Origin: Lachnospiraceae bacterium UBA1201
GTDB taxonomy: Bacteria; Bacillota; Clostridia; Lachnospirales; Lachnospiraceae
DNA: 19,914 nt
Assembly (NCBI GenBank): GCA_002309675.1
Contig: DBXX01000007.1
Coordinates: 44,110-64,023 of the forward strand
Reading direction: 5' to 3'
The notes under the pieces are model-generated. The model did not search any database and was not told where the DNA came from. It worked only from the letters and a program-made list of their open reading frames with translations. The position numbers and the translations under genes are program-made. Below are positions 1-7,712 of this stretch, one piece after another (position 1 is the first letter of the stretch; every line of letters begins with the position of its first letter).

Positions 1-1407
1 TCGGATGCCATGGTTCCCTGATCCAGCACTCCTACGATCGCACGCTTTTCATACGGGCTCTGCGAATCTACCGGGGCAGTGCCGCTCGTAAGGTCGATGA
101 CCGCATGGTAGGTCACCTTTACCTTCGGCTCCCATACTGCATACATGATGGTATCATTCTGAATTTGAAAAATGCTATCTTCTGTATACTCGACCTCTCC
201 GGCATTCGCAGCATTTTCATCACGGTTCCAGCCCTTAAAGACATAATCGTCCGAAGCCATACTTCCCTGTCCGAGTACGTCTACGAGAGTATTATAATAA
301 TATGAGTTTGAATCCACCGGAGCCGACCCACTCGTGAGAGTGATCACAGGATCATAGGTTACGGTATATTTAGGATCCTCCTTCCATACGCCGTACAGAT
401 CCGTGTCCTGCGCTATGAAGAAACTATCACCGGCACCGTACTGCACAGTTCCGGCTTGTGCCGCGGCTTCGTTCATATTCCAGCCCAGGAACGTATAGTG
501 ATCGGCTTTCATGTCGCCCTGACCCAGTATGGTCACTTTGTCACCATCGTAATACGGGCTCTTCGCATCTACCGGGGCAGATCCACTCGTAAGGCTGATA
601 CCGGGATGGTAGGTTACCGTATATTTATCGTCTTCCTTCCATACGCCGTACAGATCCGTATCCTGCACTATGAAGAAACCATCACCGGCACCGTACTGCA
701 CAGTTCCGGCTTGCGCCGCGGCTTCGTTCATATTCCAGCCCTGGAACGTATAGTGATCGGCTACCATACTGCCCTGGCCCAGCACGGTCACAGGGTCATC
801 ATAGAAATACGGACTATCCGGATCTTCCGGTGCAGATCCGCTCGTAAGGGTAATGTTCGCATGATAAGTAACCGTATACGTGGGAACTGCTTCCCAAACC
901 GCATACAGATAGGTATCCTGTGTAATGGTAAATGTATCCGCAGGATCGTAGTTCGGATCCGCTGTTCCATTCGCTGCCGCGGAAGGATCCGTGTTCCAAC
1001 CCTTGAAGGCATAGCCATCTCTGGTGATGGCCTGGCCGGGATCCAAAACAGTCACTTCCGTTCCCGTAATATACGGGCTGTCCGGATCGGTCAATGTACC
1101 CTGACCGCCGTTCGCATTGTAAATTACCTTATAAGTCTCTTTCCAAATGGCATAGAGCGTCTTATCGGAATCCATCTTAATGGTATCGCCTGCAACATAA
1201 GAAGGCGTGGTTGCGGAAGGATCTTCCGACCAGCCGACAAAACTATATCCATCTCTGCGCCAGTTACCGGGCGTAGTCTGATCATTGTTATTCAGGATCG
1301 TAGCAAGTTCGTTGTATTCATAAACGGTACTGTCCGTCACCGCCGTATCATTCGTACCCAGCGTAGCATCCGATGCATTCGGATCGTATGTGATCTTATA
1401 CATCTTC
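1..1407 (-). repeat. Six tandem InlB-type repeat units (about 250 bp each)
   Basis: Units lie at roughly 1138-1407, 888-1136, 634-880, 379-628, 126-374 and 1-122 (the last is cut). The first two units are divergent. The third to sixth share a (I/V)(T/S/D)LTSG(S/T)AP signature. The stretches 381-507 and 636-762 differ at only 5 of 127 bases by my count, so these two units were copied or converted recently. Confidence 0.8.
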
Positions 1408-2561
1408 AGGCCCGGGATCGAAGTGGGACGGAAGTCCGAGCGGTGTACTTCGGCACCATAGGACTCTACGTTCTTACCGATCACGGTACCATTTACCGCA
1501 TGGGCTCTGACAGTCGCAGCCGGCGCCAGAACGGTTCCGACCATATGATTATCCACGAACGAAAGCGTGCCATGGTATAAGCCATCGGACGATGAAGAAT
1601 CATAGAAATTCCACAGAATATTGTTTCCGTTGAAGATCGTGGTCTCATTGTTTTCCACTACAGTGCCATCTGTAAAACAGTACTTCACTTCATGATCAAA
1701 GTTATAGGAAGAATAGCCACTAAGATCGACATTGATGACCATGACCTGAGAGTTCGAAGCAAGCTTATATTCCTTAGACTCAAATGTCATTGTACCATCA
1801 GACTGAACCCGATCGATCAGCATATCCTTACCGATCGAAGCCAGTTCAGCCCCAGTCAAAGAAAGAACAGTTACACCGTCTTCCGCTACGACAATATGGT
1901 TCTGACCGGATCCGGCCGCCTGACCTTCATGTATGTCGGAAACCGTCTTGGAATGATCCCCCGTGAAACTGGAAAGAGCCTGTGACAAACGCTCCAGATG
2001 CGCAAACTCCTTATCAAAGTCCAGGAACTCCTTATTGGGATTCGCGTACAGAATAGCATTCCAGTTACCCTGGACTTCCTTCCCGTTGATCTTCCTCGGA
2101 GGCGCAGTTACATAATCCCCACTCTGGCCGATAATCAACAGATATCCGTCGCCATGCAGGCCCAGACTTCCGGAGTTCTCGGTTTGCAGTTCCCCAAAAT
2201 AGTTGATCAGCCGATAATTCCCATTCGGAACCGTCTGATTCGGCATACCATTCACGGTAAATGTACCATTGTTTTTGGTAATCAATATCGGAGAAGCGAG
2301 ATTACCGTTCGTATGCACTCCGACCGCAACACTCTCGCGACCAAACAGCAAGAATCTCTGGGCGGCACCGAGAATATCGTTCTGGTTATACTCGTCCAAC
2401 TCGTAGTACGACTGCTCGATGTAATCCAAGGTGTCCCCTGTGTTATGGCCTAAGGTATACGGATCCGCAAATGTCTCGCGGTTCGACAGTTTTAAGCCCG
2501 TTACGATCATCACGAACGACATAAAAACTGCCAACACTCGTTTAAAGTTACGTTTGTTCAT
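1..2561 (-). CDS. Choice-of-anchor A surface protein with InlB-type repeats (3' end outside window)
   Basis: The reading frame is open from ATG at 2561 (AGGAGG 6 nt upstream) to the window edge, about 853 codons. Residues 1-32 are a signal peptide: basic start, hydrophobic VLAVFMSFVMIVTGL, likely cut after TFA. Residues ~33-375 match the choice-of-anchor A/collagen-binding-like adhesin domain: an N-terminal LGHNTGD segment, ILWNFYD, then GTVLAPAATV and VNGTVIGKN. From residue ~385 there are at least six ~83-residue Listeria-Bacteroides/InlB B-repeats, each with a YxVTY strand, a GW(N/S) core and a closing (L/M)Y(A/G)(V/I)W. Repeats of this type typically stalk a binding head away from the cell wall. 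The C-terminal anchor (LPXTG or other) lies outside the window. The gene has its own promoter and is separated from the ABC operon by a terminator. The substrate is unknown; the domain calls rest on motif recognition. Confidence 0.85.
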   Translation of the reverse strand, partial: MNKRNFKRVLAVFMSFVMIVTGLKLSNRETFADPYTLGHNTGDTLDYIEQSYYELDEYNQNDILGAAQRFLLFGRESVAVGVHTNGNLASPILITKNNGTFTVNGMPNQTVPNGNYRLINYFGELQTENSGSLGLHGDGYLLIIGQSGDYVTAPPRKINGKEVQGNWNAILYANPNKEFLDFDKEFAHLERLSQALSSFTGDHSKTVSDIHEGQAAGSGQNHIVVAEDGVTVLSLTGAELASIGKDMLIDRVQSDGTMTFESKEYKLASNSQVMVINVDLSGYSSYNFDHEVKYCFTDGTVVENNETTIFNGNNILWNFYDSSSSDGLYHGTLSFVDNHMVGTVLAPAATVRAHAVNGTVIGKNVESYGAEVHRSDFRPTSIPGLKMYKITYDPNASDATLGTNDTAVTDSTVYEYNELATILNNNDQTTPGNWRRDGYSFVGWSEDPSATTPSYVAGDTIKMDSDKTLYAIWKETYKVIYNANGGQGTLTDPDSPYITGTEVTVLDPGQAITRDGYAFKGWNTDPSAAANGTADPNYDPADTFTITQDTYLYAVWEAVPTYTVTYHANITLTSGSAPEDPDSPYFYDDPVTVLGQGSMVADHYTFQGWNMNEAAAQAGTVQYGAGDGFFIVQDTDLYGVWKEDDKYTVTYHPGISLTSGSAPVDAKSPYYDGDKVTILGQGDMKADHYTFLGWNMNEAAAQAGTVQYGAGDSFFIAQDTDLYGVWKEDPKYTVTYDPVITLTSGSAPVDSNSYYYNTLVDVLGQGSMASDDYVFKGWNRDENAANAGEVEYTEDSIFQIQNDTIMYAVWEPKVKVTYHAVIDLTSGTAPVDSQSPYEKRAIVGVLDQGTMAS

Positions 2562-2687
2562 GTGGTACCTCCTTTGCATTCCGACGTAAATGAACAATGT
2601 TACGCCGGTGCTGTGTAATCCCCCACCTCATTCTACATAACGTGGATCATTCGCCTAATACCCCATAATAGAGTATTGTATTTTTCT

Positions 2688-2717
2688 ATTTTAGCATAAT
2701 GCGCCACTGAAAATCAA
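2688..2717 (-). promoter_or_regulatory. Promoter of the choice-of-anchor A gene
   Basis: On the minus strand a TTGATT box (2712-2717) is followed by an 18-nt spacer and TAAAAT (2688-2693), preceded by TGC, which makes an extended -10. Transcription would start near 2681 and give a leader of about 120 nt. Confidence 0.6.
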
Positions 2718-2799
2718 GGAATTGTATCAAATAAATATTTTTCTCTGTTTTTTCGAAATTTTTTTCGTTTGTCGACACTTTCGCCAAGTAATCGCTTGC

Positions 2800-2831
2800 C
2801 TTTTGCAATATAACTACTTCTTTTGCAATAT
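2800..2831. repeat. Two 12-bp direct repeats, 20-bp period
   Basis: CTTTTGCAATAT occurs at 2800-2811 and again, identical, at 2820-2831. The 20-bp period is about two helical turns. It lies 80-115 bp upstream of the adhesin -35 box, which is compatible with an activator or repressor site. No regulator is identified. Confidence 0.4.
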
Positions 2832-2850
2832 TTGCATCATTAATCTGCAC

Positions 2851-2880
2851 AAAAAGCGGGTGCCATGTTTAGGCACCCGC
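2851..2880 (-). terminator. Rho-independent terminator of the ABC operon
   Basis: A perfect 9-bp GC-rich stem (GCGGGTGCC, 2856-2864, with GGCACCCGC, 2872-2880) and 7-nt loop are followed on the minus strand by five T (2851-2855). It sits 23 bp past the TAA of the 1601-residue ABC gene. Confidence 0.9.
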
Positions 2881-2903
2881 TCGTGTTATACTATATTAAT
2901 TTG

Positions 2904-5900
2904 TTAATCGTGGATTGGGCCTCCCATAGGCTCATCGTCATCGTCATGAATCGGACCGCCCATGGACTCGTCGTCATCATCGTGGATCGGACCACCCATG
3001 GAGTCATCATCATCCTGGACCGGGCCTCCCATGGAGTCTCCGTAGTAATCATCATCGGAGAGAGGCTTCGTGGTCGCATTAAGCTGCGCCAGAGCCGCTG
3101 CTGCTGCTTCCGCAGCCAGTCGGTTCAGATCTACTTCTTCGGAAGCACGTCTCGCTGCCGCCTCACGTTCTGCATCTATCTCAGACTGACGCTCCGCTTC
3201 ACGTGCCGCTTCCTCTGCGAGTTTCTGCAAAGCTTCTGCCGCTGCGCGATCTGCCGCTTCTTTCTCGATTTCTTCTGCTGCCGCACGCTGAGCAGCTTCC
3301 TGCTCTGCGAGTGCTTCCGCAGCCGCTGCCGCGCTTTCAGCAACTTCCTGTTCGATGGACGCCGCTGCCGCCTGTGCTTCCTGAGTCGCACGCATCGCCG
3401 CTTCTTCAGCTGCACGCTCTGCCGCTTCCTGTTCTGCGCGTTCTGCTGCTGCACGTTCCGCTGCCTCACGCCGAGCCGCTTCCGCTGCCGCCTGTGCCTC
3501 ACGGGCTGCCTTCTCTAAAGCTTCGCGCTGCTGGCGCTCCGCCTTTTCAGCTGCAATCTTTACAGCAGCTTCCTTAGCCAGCTGCATCTGTGCGCCATAC
3601 TGTGCATTGAACAGCTCCGAATAGAAACCGCCCTTCTCGAGCAATTCATCATGCGTGCCCTGCTCAACTACGTTTCCGTTCTTCATTACGATGATCCGGT
3701 CCGCATTGCGAATGGTAGACAAACGGTGAGCAACCACGAAACTGGTGCGTCCCTTCATCAATTTATCGAATGCCTCCTGGATCTTCGCCTCGGTACGGGT
3801 ATCGATGGAAGATGTAGCCTCATCCAAAATAAGCATCGGCGGGTGTTTCAGCATTACACGGGCGATACAGATCAGCTGACGCTGGCCCTGTGACAGGTTG
3901 CTTCCGCCTTCGGATACCATGGTCCGGTATCCCTGAGGCATACGGCGAATGAAACTATGCGCATGCACAGCCTTCGCTGCATCCATGACCTGTTCTTCCG
4001 TCGCGCCGGGCTTACCCATCGCGATATTCTCCAGGATGGTTCCGCTGCGGATCCATGTATCCTGGAGCACCATGCCGAAGTTGCCGCGCAGGCTGGACTT
4101 CGTCATGCTTGAAATGTCACGGTTATCCACTTCGATGGTTCCGGACTGCGGATCATAGAAACGCATCAACAGATTGATAAGCGTTGTCTTACCGCAACCG
4201 GTCGGGCCTACGATCGCTACACGCTGACCGGGCTCTGCCTTCATGGAGAAATTCGTGATAAGCGGCTTCCACGACTCGTAAGAGAAGTTCACGCCGCGCC
4301 ATGCTACCTCACCGCGAGGCGAAGTCAGCACGAAAGTATCTCTGGTTTCCGGTGTTTCGGTCGGGGTCTCCATAAGCTCGAAGACTCTTTCGGCGCTGGC
4401 GAGTGCGTTCTGGAACTCTGCCATAACACTGGAGATATCATTGAACGGTTTCGCGTACTGCTTAGAGTACTGAAGGAAAGAAGTTATCTTACCGATGGTG
4501 ATCAACTTATTCATTCCCATGAATGCGCCGAAGATACCTACGATCGCATAGATCACGCCGTTAACGAAACGTGTCGCAGGGTTCGTGATTGAGGAGTAGA
4601 ATACTGCCTTACGGGCGCTTTCCTCAAGTGCTTCGTTCATCGTATCGAACTGCTCGATATTGATCGCTTCATGACCGAAAGCGATGACGGTCTTCTGGTT
4701 TCCGACCATCTCTTCGATGAATGCAGACAGGTCCGCACGCTCCTTCGACTGCGTCGAGAACATCTTATGCGTACGGTTTGCGATCTCACGCGCTGCAATA
4801 ATAGAGAGCGGAGTCAGCAATGCGACCGCGAGCGCGAGCATCCAGTTGATAATAAGCATGAAGAAGATCGTACAAACGATCATCACGATGCCGGAGAAGA
4901 ACTGGGAGAAGCCCATCAACAGGCCGTCGGAGATCTGCTCAACATCCGTCATGACGGTATTGATCAGTTCGCCGTGCTTCTTGGAATCCAGGAAGCGTAC
5001 CGGAACGGACTGCAGATGATTAAACACCTTAGTACGTATGTTCCGGATAATGTGATAGGTTACGTGATTATTTGCCGCCTCACTCGCAAACTGGGTAACT
5101 GCAGCAACAACGATCGCGCCCAACAACAAGATCATCCAGTTGTGGCCATCCGCAGCGACAACACTGCCGAACTCGCGGATGTTATCGATCATGTAACCGA
5201 CTGCCATAACGGCAAATAACTGTGCCGCTACGCAAACGACGGTCATGATCATCGAAAACATGATGTACGGCATCTGCGGTGCCGTATACTTCATCAGTTT
5301 ACGGAATGTCTTATTCTTAACACTGGGAATCTTAGCGGTCGGGATCGGGGACTCAGCCGGAGTCTCCATATCCGGGATATTCTTAAGCTGTGCAGGTGAA
5401 GGCGGAACGACCGTCGTCGCAGTCGGCGAAACCGCCGTACCACGCTGCTTTCTGCGCTTCGCATCCAGCGCTGCCTCGTAGGAGGACATCTGTCCGCCGA
5501 CGAAAATGTCTTCTTTACGCAGCTTATTCTGCTTCGGAGCTTCCTCCCGGGCGCGCTGTGCGCTACGTGCCGAGAGCGACGCCTGCGAAGAGGATTCTTC
5601 GCGCGTAACGGTATTCTCCGCGAGTTTATCCGGCTCGCCGGACTCCGTCTTATTATCAACTTCCTGATGCAGGACCTTACCCTGGGCAATGTAAGCCTCT
5701 ACGTCCGCATTTTCCGCCATCTCTTCGGTAACGGCAAGCACTGCCTTCGCATCTTCTGTCGCGCGCTCGCGCTCTGCCAGAGCTGCCTCAGCCTTCTTCA
5801 GTTCAGCCTGCAGCTGGACCACCTTCTCGCGTGCCTGCTCTGCCGCCTTCTTATCATCGACAGGGGCCGTCTTCGACGGTCCTGTGCCTCTCATCATGCT

Positions 5901-7709
5901 CGCCGGCAAATGGAAGCTTCTGGAACCCGAGGTGCTCTGCAGGATCTCATCGTTTGAGAAGTTCATCAAACGCTTACGGCGCTGTGCTGCGGCGTCCGCC
6001 TCATTCATAGGCTGTGAAGACGCACCGGGCTTAGAAGCCGCGGAACCTGCGGAATTCTTCGCCTTCTCTTCGGCAGCGTCGGCCTTCGCTTTTGCCACCT
6101 GCAGGGATGCTGCGATACGGTTAACCTCTTCTTCGGCTTCAGCCTGTGCGGCGCGAGCCTCTTCTGCGGCCAATGCAGCCGCCTCCACCATCTCTTTCAT
6201 CTGATCGTGGATCTCGTCTGCGTCCATTCCTGCGGTTGCAGCTCTTACGCGTGCACGCTGTGCCCGAACGCTGTCGCGCTCTTTCTTAACCGCTTTCGGT
6301 GCCGGCTGTGCTGCCTTTTCCGCTCTTCCATAGGAGAGTTCATAAGGATCTTCTTCTACATACTCTTCGTCCTCGGCTCCGCCGGCTGTCTCGTATGACA
6401 GCTCGTAAGGATCTTCCTCGGCCTCGTCTTCGTCGGCTTCTTCCTCGTTGTACTCTTCGTCCTCTTCGTATTCCTCTTCGGACTCTTCGTCGTACTCGTC
6501 GTCTTCTGCCTCAGACTCTTCTTCGTACTCCTCCTCGGTCTCAGGCTCTTCGTCATACTCTTCGTCCTCGTATTCTTCGGACTCTTCAGTTAACTCCGCA
6601 CCCTCGAACTCTTCGGGAGTCTCGTCGTATTCTTCGGTCTCCTCGTACTCTTCCTCGTACTCCTCGACCGGCTCTTCATATACTTCTTTCTTCGGTGCGG
6701 GCGCACTGTTCTTAGCGTCGCCTCCGAAGAAACCACTCATGTTCCAAACGTTATTAACATCTTCCTCATCCATCAGAAGATTACGCTTCCTCTGACGGGG
6801 CTGGGGTTGAGCGGGTTCGCTCTGTACCGGCTGTTGCGGCTGCTGAGGCTGCTCGGGTGCCGCCTGCTTAGCCTGCTTCTTCGCCTTCTTCGGCTTCGCC
6901 TGAGATGCCTGGCGGGCTTTCTCCTGCGCCGCTTCAGCCTCACGGGCACGGTTCACCGCTGCTTCTGCTTCAGCCTGTGCACGTGCTGCTGCCTCTGCCT
7001 CGGCCTGCGCACGCGCTGCTTCCTCCTGCGCACGCTGCGCTGCTTTGCGGGCTGCAATCGCCTGCTCCGCAGCTATACGCTCCATCTCCTCTTCCGACAT
7101 CTGCGGAACTTCATCTCCGAAAAGACGATCCAGAGCATCCAAAACCTTCGGTTTCTGATCCTCTGTGGAAGACTGAGAACGGAAACTCTCGGAATCCAGG
7201 CGGGAATCATCTCCGTCGCCCGAAGTGTAGTCCTGACCTAATTTACGCATCTTAGGACCCTCGCCGGAGCCTGCCATCTTACGATAGACATGCTTCGCGC
7301 CGCCCATGGCTGCTTCCTTCTCTTCACGGGACTTCGGCTTCGCTAATCTGGAGTAAGCCGCGCCACCCGTCTCGATATCCTCGGGCGTTGTGTCGGTATA
7401 TGCATTACTGTATGCGCTGCGGACGGTCTCATCCTGCGCCGGTCTGCGTCCTGCAAGCTCCAGAGCGTACGGGTTTTCCTCGGTACGGAGCGGAGCCTGA
7501 ACCTCTGACTCGACCTGCGAAGGCTGTGCCTCTTCCGCGGTTTTCTTCGTCGGGTACATCTTCGCCAAAAGTTCACGCTGCCAATCTACTGCCTGATCCT
7601 TTGACGATTTAACTTTCATATGCGGCTTCCAGCTGCTGTTCTCGGTATTGATCTGTTCGTCCTGAGGAGTAAGATCAGAAAAATTCGTCGTATCATTTTT
7701 CTTCTTCAT
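2904..7709 (-). CDS. ABC exporter subunit (canonical NBD) with giant disordered N- and C-terminal extensions
   Basis: This 1601-residue protein has an ordinary type IV ABC exporter half-transporter at residues ~801-1375: six-helix membrane domain, Walker A GPTGCGKTT 1168-1176, Q-loop Q1216, signature LSQGQ 1272-1276, Walker B LILDE with catalytic E1297, switch H1328. Half-transporters are usually ~580-620 residues. Here ~800 residues precede the membrane domain: polar segment 1-185, Ala/Glu/Arg coiled coil ~203-270, Lys/Pro/Gln-rich 270-308, very acidic Glu/Tyr block ~341-457, more A/E/R coil ~500-660. The C-terminus (~1376-1545) is another A/E/R coil, then four MGGP(I/V)(H/Q)D units ending at D1601. 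No hydrophobic stretch precedes 801, so both tails should be cytoplasmic. The ATG at 7709 has AGGAGG inside the end of the upstream gene, 3 nt after its stop. It should pair with the 597-residue subunit. The transported substrate is unknown. Confidence 0.93.
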   Translation of the reverse strand: MKKKNDTTNFSDLTPQDEQINTENSSWKPHMKVKSSKDQAVDWQRELLAKMYPTKKTAEEAQPSQVESEVQAPLRTEENPYALELAGRRPAQDETVRSAYSNAYTDTTPEDIETGGAAYSRLAKPKSREEKEAAMGGAKHVYRKMAGSGEGPKMRKLGQDYTSGDGDDSRLDSESFRSQSSTEDQKPKVLDALDRLFGDEVPQMSEEEMERIAAEQAIAARKAAQRAQEEAARAQAEAEAAARAQAEAEAAVNRAREAEAAQEKARQASQAKPKKAKKQAKQAAPEQPQQPQQPVQSEPAQPQPRQRKRNLLMDEEDVNNVWNMSGFFGGDAKNSAPAPKKEVYEEPVEEYEEEYEETEEYDETPEEFEGAELTEESEEYEDEEYDEEPETEEEYEEESEAEDDEYDEESEEEYEEDEEYNEEEADEDEAEEDPYELSYETAGGAEDEEYVEEDPYELSYGRAEKAAQPAPKAVKKERDSVRAQRARVRAATAGMDADEIHDQMKEMVEAAALAAEEARAAQAEAEEEVNRIAASLQVAKAKADAAEEKAKNSAGSAASKPGASSQPMNEADAAAQRRKRLMNFSNDEILQSTSGSRSFHLPASMMRGTGPSKTAPVDDKKAAEQAREKVVQLQAELKKAEAALAERERATEDAKAVLAVTEEMAENADVEAYIAQGKVLHQEVDNKTESGEPDKLAENTVTREESSSQASLSARSAQRAREEAPKQNKLRKEDIFVGGQMSSYEAALDAKRRKQRGTAVSPTATTVVPPSPAQLKNIPDMETPAESPIPTAKIPSVKNKTFRKLMKYTAPQMPYIMFSMIMTVVCVAAQLFAVMAVGYMIDNIREFGSVVAADGHNWMILLLGAIVVAAVTQFASEAANNHVTYHIIRNIRTKVFNHLQSVPVRFLDSKKHGELINTVMTDVEQISDGLLMGFSQFFSGIVMIVCTIFFMLIINWMLALAVALLTPLSIIAAREIANRTHKMFSTQSKERADLSAFIEEMVGNQKTVIAFGHEAINIEQFDTMNEALEESARKAVFYSSITNPATRFVNGVIYAIVGIFGAFMGMNKLITIGKITSFLQYSKQYAKPFNDISSVMAEFQNALASAERVFELMETPTETPETRDTFVLTSPRGEVAWRGVNFSYESWKPLITNFSMKAEPGQRVAIVGPTGCGKTTLINLLMRFYDPQSGTIEVDNRDISSMTKSSLRGNFGMVLQDTWIRSGTILENIAMGKPGATEEQVMDAAKAVHAHSFIRRMPQGYRTMVSEGGSNLSQGQRQLICIARVMLKHPPMLILDEATSSIDTRTEAKIQEAFDKLMKGRTSFVVAHRLSTIRNADRIIVMKNGNVVEQGTHDELLEKGGFYSELFNAQYGAQMQLAKEAAVKIAAEKAERQQREALEKAAREAQAAAEAARREAAERAAAERAEQEAAERAAEEAAMRATQEAQAAAASIEQEVAESAAAAAEALAEQEAAQRAAAEEIEKEAADRAAAEALQKLAEEAAREAERQSEIDAEREAAARRASEEVDLNRLAAEAAAAALAQLNATTKPLSDDDYYGDSMGGPVQDDDDSMGGPIHDDDDESMGGPIHDDDDEPMGGPIHD
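2907..3035 (-). repeat. Four-copy C-terminal peptide repeat (SMGGPIHDDDDE type)
   Basis: Residues 1559-1601 contain four units of x-MGGP-(I/V)-(H/Q)-D separated by Asp/Glu runs; the last unit is the protein's C-terminus. Synonymous codons differ between copies (for Gly-Gly: GGAGGC, GGTGGT, GGCGGT, GGAGGC; for Ile-His: ATCCAC and ATTCAT), so the peptide is conserved more than the DNA. Confidence 0.85.
6339..6689 (-). repeat. Glu/Asp/Tyr-rich low-complexity coding segment
   Basis: This encodes residues ~341-457 of the 1601-residue ABC protein, almost entirely Glu, Asp, Tyr and Ser, with the block EEDPYELSY occurring twice (431-439 and 452-460). Its complement reads as a long Ser-rich shadow frame, which I do not treat as a gene. 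Confidence 0.7.
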
Positions 7710-7712
7710 GAC

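Larger units (their letters stand above)
2562..2903. other. Intergenic region between the adhesin and ABC genes
   Basis: This 342-bp stretch holds the adhesin leader and promoter (2562-2717), a T-rich segment (plus strand, 2721-2770), a pair of direct repeats (2800-2811 and 2820-2831) and the ABC operon terminator (2851-2880). I see no gene in it. Confidence 0.7.

Noticed and set aside
1..1407. CRISPR-like array suggested by the regular spacing of repeats
   Set aside because: The ~250-bp period, open reading frame and protein-level conservation show coding InlB repeats, not short repeats with spacers.
456..1580. Long plus-strand open frame (374 codons) opposite the adhesin
   Set aside because: It is the complement of the repeat-rich adhesin; its repeats mirror the InlB repeats, it lacks a ribosome site, and its composition is not protein-like.
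6448..6795. Plus-strand Ser/Tyr-rich open frame that looks like a Ser-repeat surface protein
   Set aside because: It is the exact complement of the Glu/Tyr-rich block of the ABC protein (GAG/GAA read as CTC/TTC in shifted frame). No ribosome site or promoter.
3176..7700. The low-complexity ends of the ABC protein as sequencing error or a frame artefact
   Set aside because: The frame is continuous over 4.8 kb with a strong ribosome site at the start, a terminator just after the stop, and synonymous variation inside the repeats.
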